A DNA stretch of 5,284 nucleotides from Haloarcula sp. Its GTDB lineage: Archaea; Halobacteriota; Halobacteria; Halobacteriales; Haloarculaceae. Location of the stretch: NCBI GenBank assembly GCA_028275075.1, contig JAQCNK010000306.1, positions 1-5,284 of the forward strand, written 5' to 3'. Position 1 is the first letter of the stretch, and every line of letters begins with the position of its first letter. The notes under the pieces are model-generated. The model worked only from the letters and a program-made list of their open reading frames with translations. It was not told the origin of the DNA and searched no databases. Below are positions 4,716-5,284 of the stretch, one piece after another. The translations under genes and the position numbers were made by a program.

Positions 4716-5284
4716 CAGGCCACCTCCGCGAGCGCGTCGGCGACCGCACGAGCTACACGTTCCGAATCGGCTGCATCATCCATCGTGGTGTCTGTCCGTA
4801 CGACTGGTCGGTCCAGGTTCGTTCCGTCCTCGCTGTCGAGGACGAACGCGTCAGCGAAGGGATAGGCCTCGGCGACACCGGCTGTGGACGGTTCCATGCC
4901 TGTTCCGGCCATCAGGTCGTCGGCGGGCCCAGAGAACACTTCGCCCTCGACGAACGGAGAGACGGCCACGACCGGCGTCTCGGCCAGTGCATCGGCAACA
5001 CCGTCGACGGCGAGTATCGGGCCGACTGATGTGACGGGGTTCGACGGGCCGATGACAACGGGATCGGAGACGGCGTCGAGTACGGCCGCCGTCGCTGACG
5101 CGTCGTCGCTGCCGCGGAACTCAACGGCATCAACCACTGGCGCGCCGTTTCGGCCGACCCACCACTCCTGAAAATGCATCGGGCCCTGCGAGGTGTGAAT
5201 GAGCGTTGCCACGGGGTCGTCGCTCATCGGTAGCAGTTCGCGGTCGAGACCGAACGCGTCGGCCAACCGTCGGGTCGCTGATGT
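4715..5284 (-). CDS. cofD: 2-phospho-L-lactate transferase CofD (coenzyme F420 biosynthesis), C-terminal part
   Basis: The C-terminal 189 residues of CofD; the frame is open to the window edge and the N-terminus with its nucleotide-binding glycine motif lies outside. CofD transfers the phospholactyl (or phosphoenolpyruvyl) group from the guanosine diphospho-activated donor to Fo, giving F420-0 or its dehydro form. Landmarks in fragment numbering are [10 protein letters not shown] at 4-13, [13 protein letters not shown] at 17-29, HFQEWWVGR at 37-45, [14 protein letters not shown] at 78-91, and [19 protein letters not shown] at 107-125. An internal TTG at 5266 and ATG at 5209 are not starts, because conserved family sequence continues upstream of both. 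It is the first visible gene of a four-gene overlapping operon; its promoter is not in the window. Identification is firm. Confidence 0.95.
   Translation of the reverse strand, partial: TSATRRLADAFGLDRELLPMSDDPVATLIHTSQGPMHFQEWWVGRNGAPVVDAVEFRGSDDASATAAVLDAVSDPVVIGPSNPVTSVGPILAVDGVADALAETPVVAVSPFVEGEVFSGPADDLMAGTGMEPSTAGVAEAYPFADAFVLDSEDGTNLDRPVVRTDTTMDDAADSERVARAVADALAEVA
4721..4727 (-). promoter_or_regulatory. Shine-Dalgarno motif for the TIM-barrel gene, inside the end of cofD
   Basis: The minus strand reads GGAGGTG, a full match to the archaeal Shine-Dalgarno consensus, five bases before the ATG at 4715. It lies in the final Glu-Val codons of cofD. It fixes the start of the downstream gene and shows that internal genes of this operon are translated by an SD-based mode, unlike the leaderless mrp and rps17e. 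Confidence 0.75.

Noticed and set aside
4032..4865. Long plus-strand open frame (277 codons) opposite the TIM-barrel gene and cofD
   Set aside because: Antisense to genes with clear motifs, no recognisable domain, and low-complexity Ser/Ala/Arg composition typical of shadow frames.

Overview
This 5,284-base window is chromosomal DNA from a halophilic archaeon (class Halobacteria). The evidence is high GC, very acidic proteins, an eukaryote-like ribosomal protein (S17e), archaeal S13 and S4, a class II tRNA-Ser without an encoded CCA, TATA-type promoters placed for leaderless mRNAs, and a coenzyme F420 gene (cofD). The genus cannot be fixed from the sequence alone; the proteins look Haloarcula- or Natronomonas-like.

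Layout. On the minus strand, at the left edge, lies the start of a translation operon: tRNA-Ser(GCU) (751 to 667), rps13 (647 to 120), then rps4 (120 to beyond position 1, so truncated). The S13 and S4 genes overlap by one base. A TATA-like box at about 838-846 probably drives this unit. Next comes a 300-base intergenic region (752-1058) holding the divergent promoters and a long, well-formed inverted repeat (885-948). On the plus strand, mrp (1059-2153) encodes an Mrp/ApbC/NBP35-type iron-sulfur carrier ATPase with its own promoter. It converges on rps17e (2386 to 2195, minus), which has its own leaderless promoter. The right half is a tightly overlapping minus-strand operon read from the right edge: cofD (truncated at its 5' end), a small Dus-like TIM-barrel flavoprotein, a CitG-like protein, and a DUF447 protein. 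These overlap by 1, 4 and 4 bases, which suggests one transcript with coupled translation.

How the genes fit together. The left operon and rps17e serve the small ribosomal subunit. Mrp serves Fe-S protein maturation. The cofD operon is the least understood part. Only CofD has a firm role (making F420-0 from Fo). Its partners are a probable flavin-dependent TIM barrel that lacks a tRNA-binding domain, a CitG homologue without any citrate-lyase genes in view, and a DUF447 protein from a family with FMN-binding structures. The simplest reading is a cofactor or flavin/deazaflavin metabolism module whose chemistry is not assigned. No mobile element, CRISPR array or defence system is visible.
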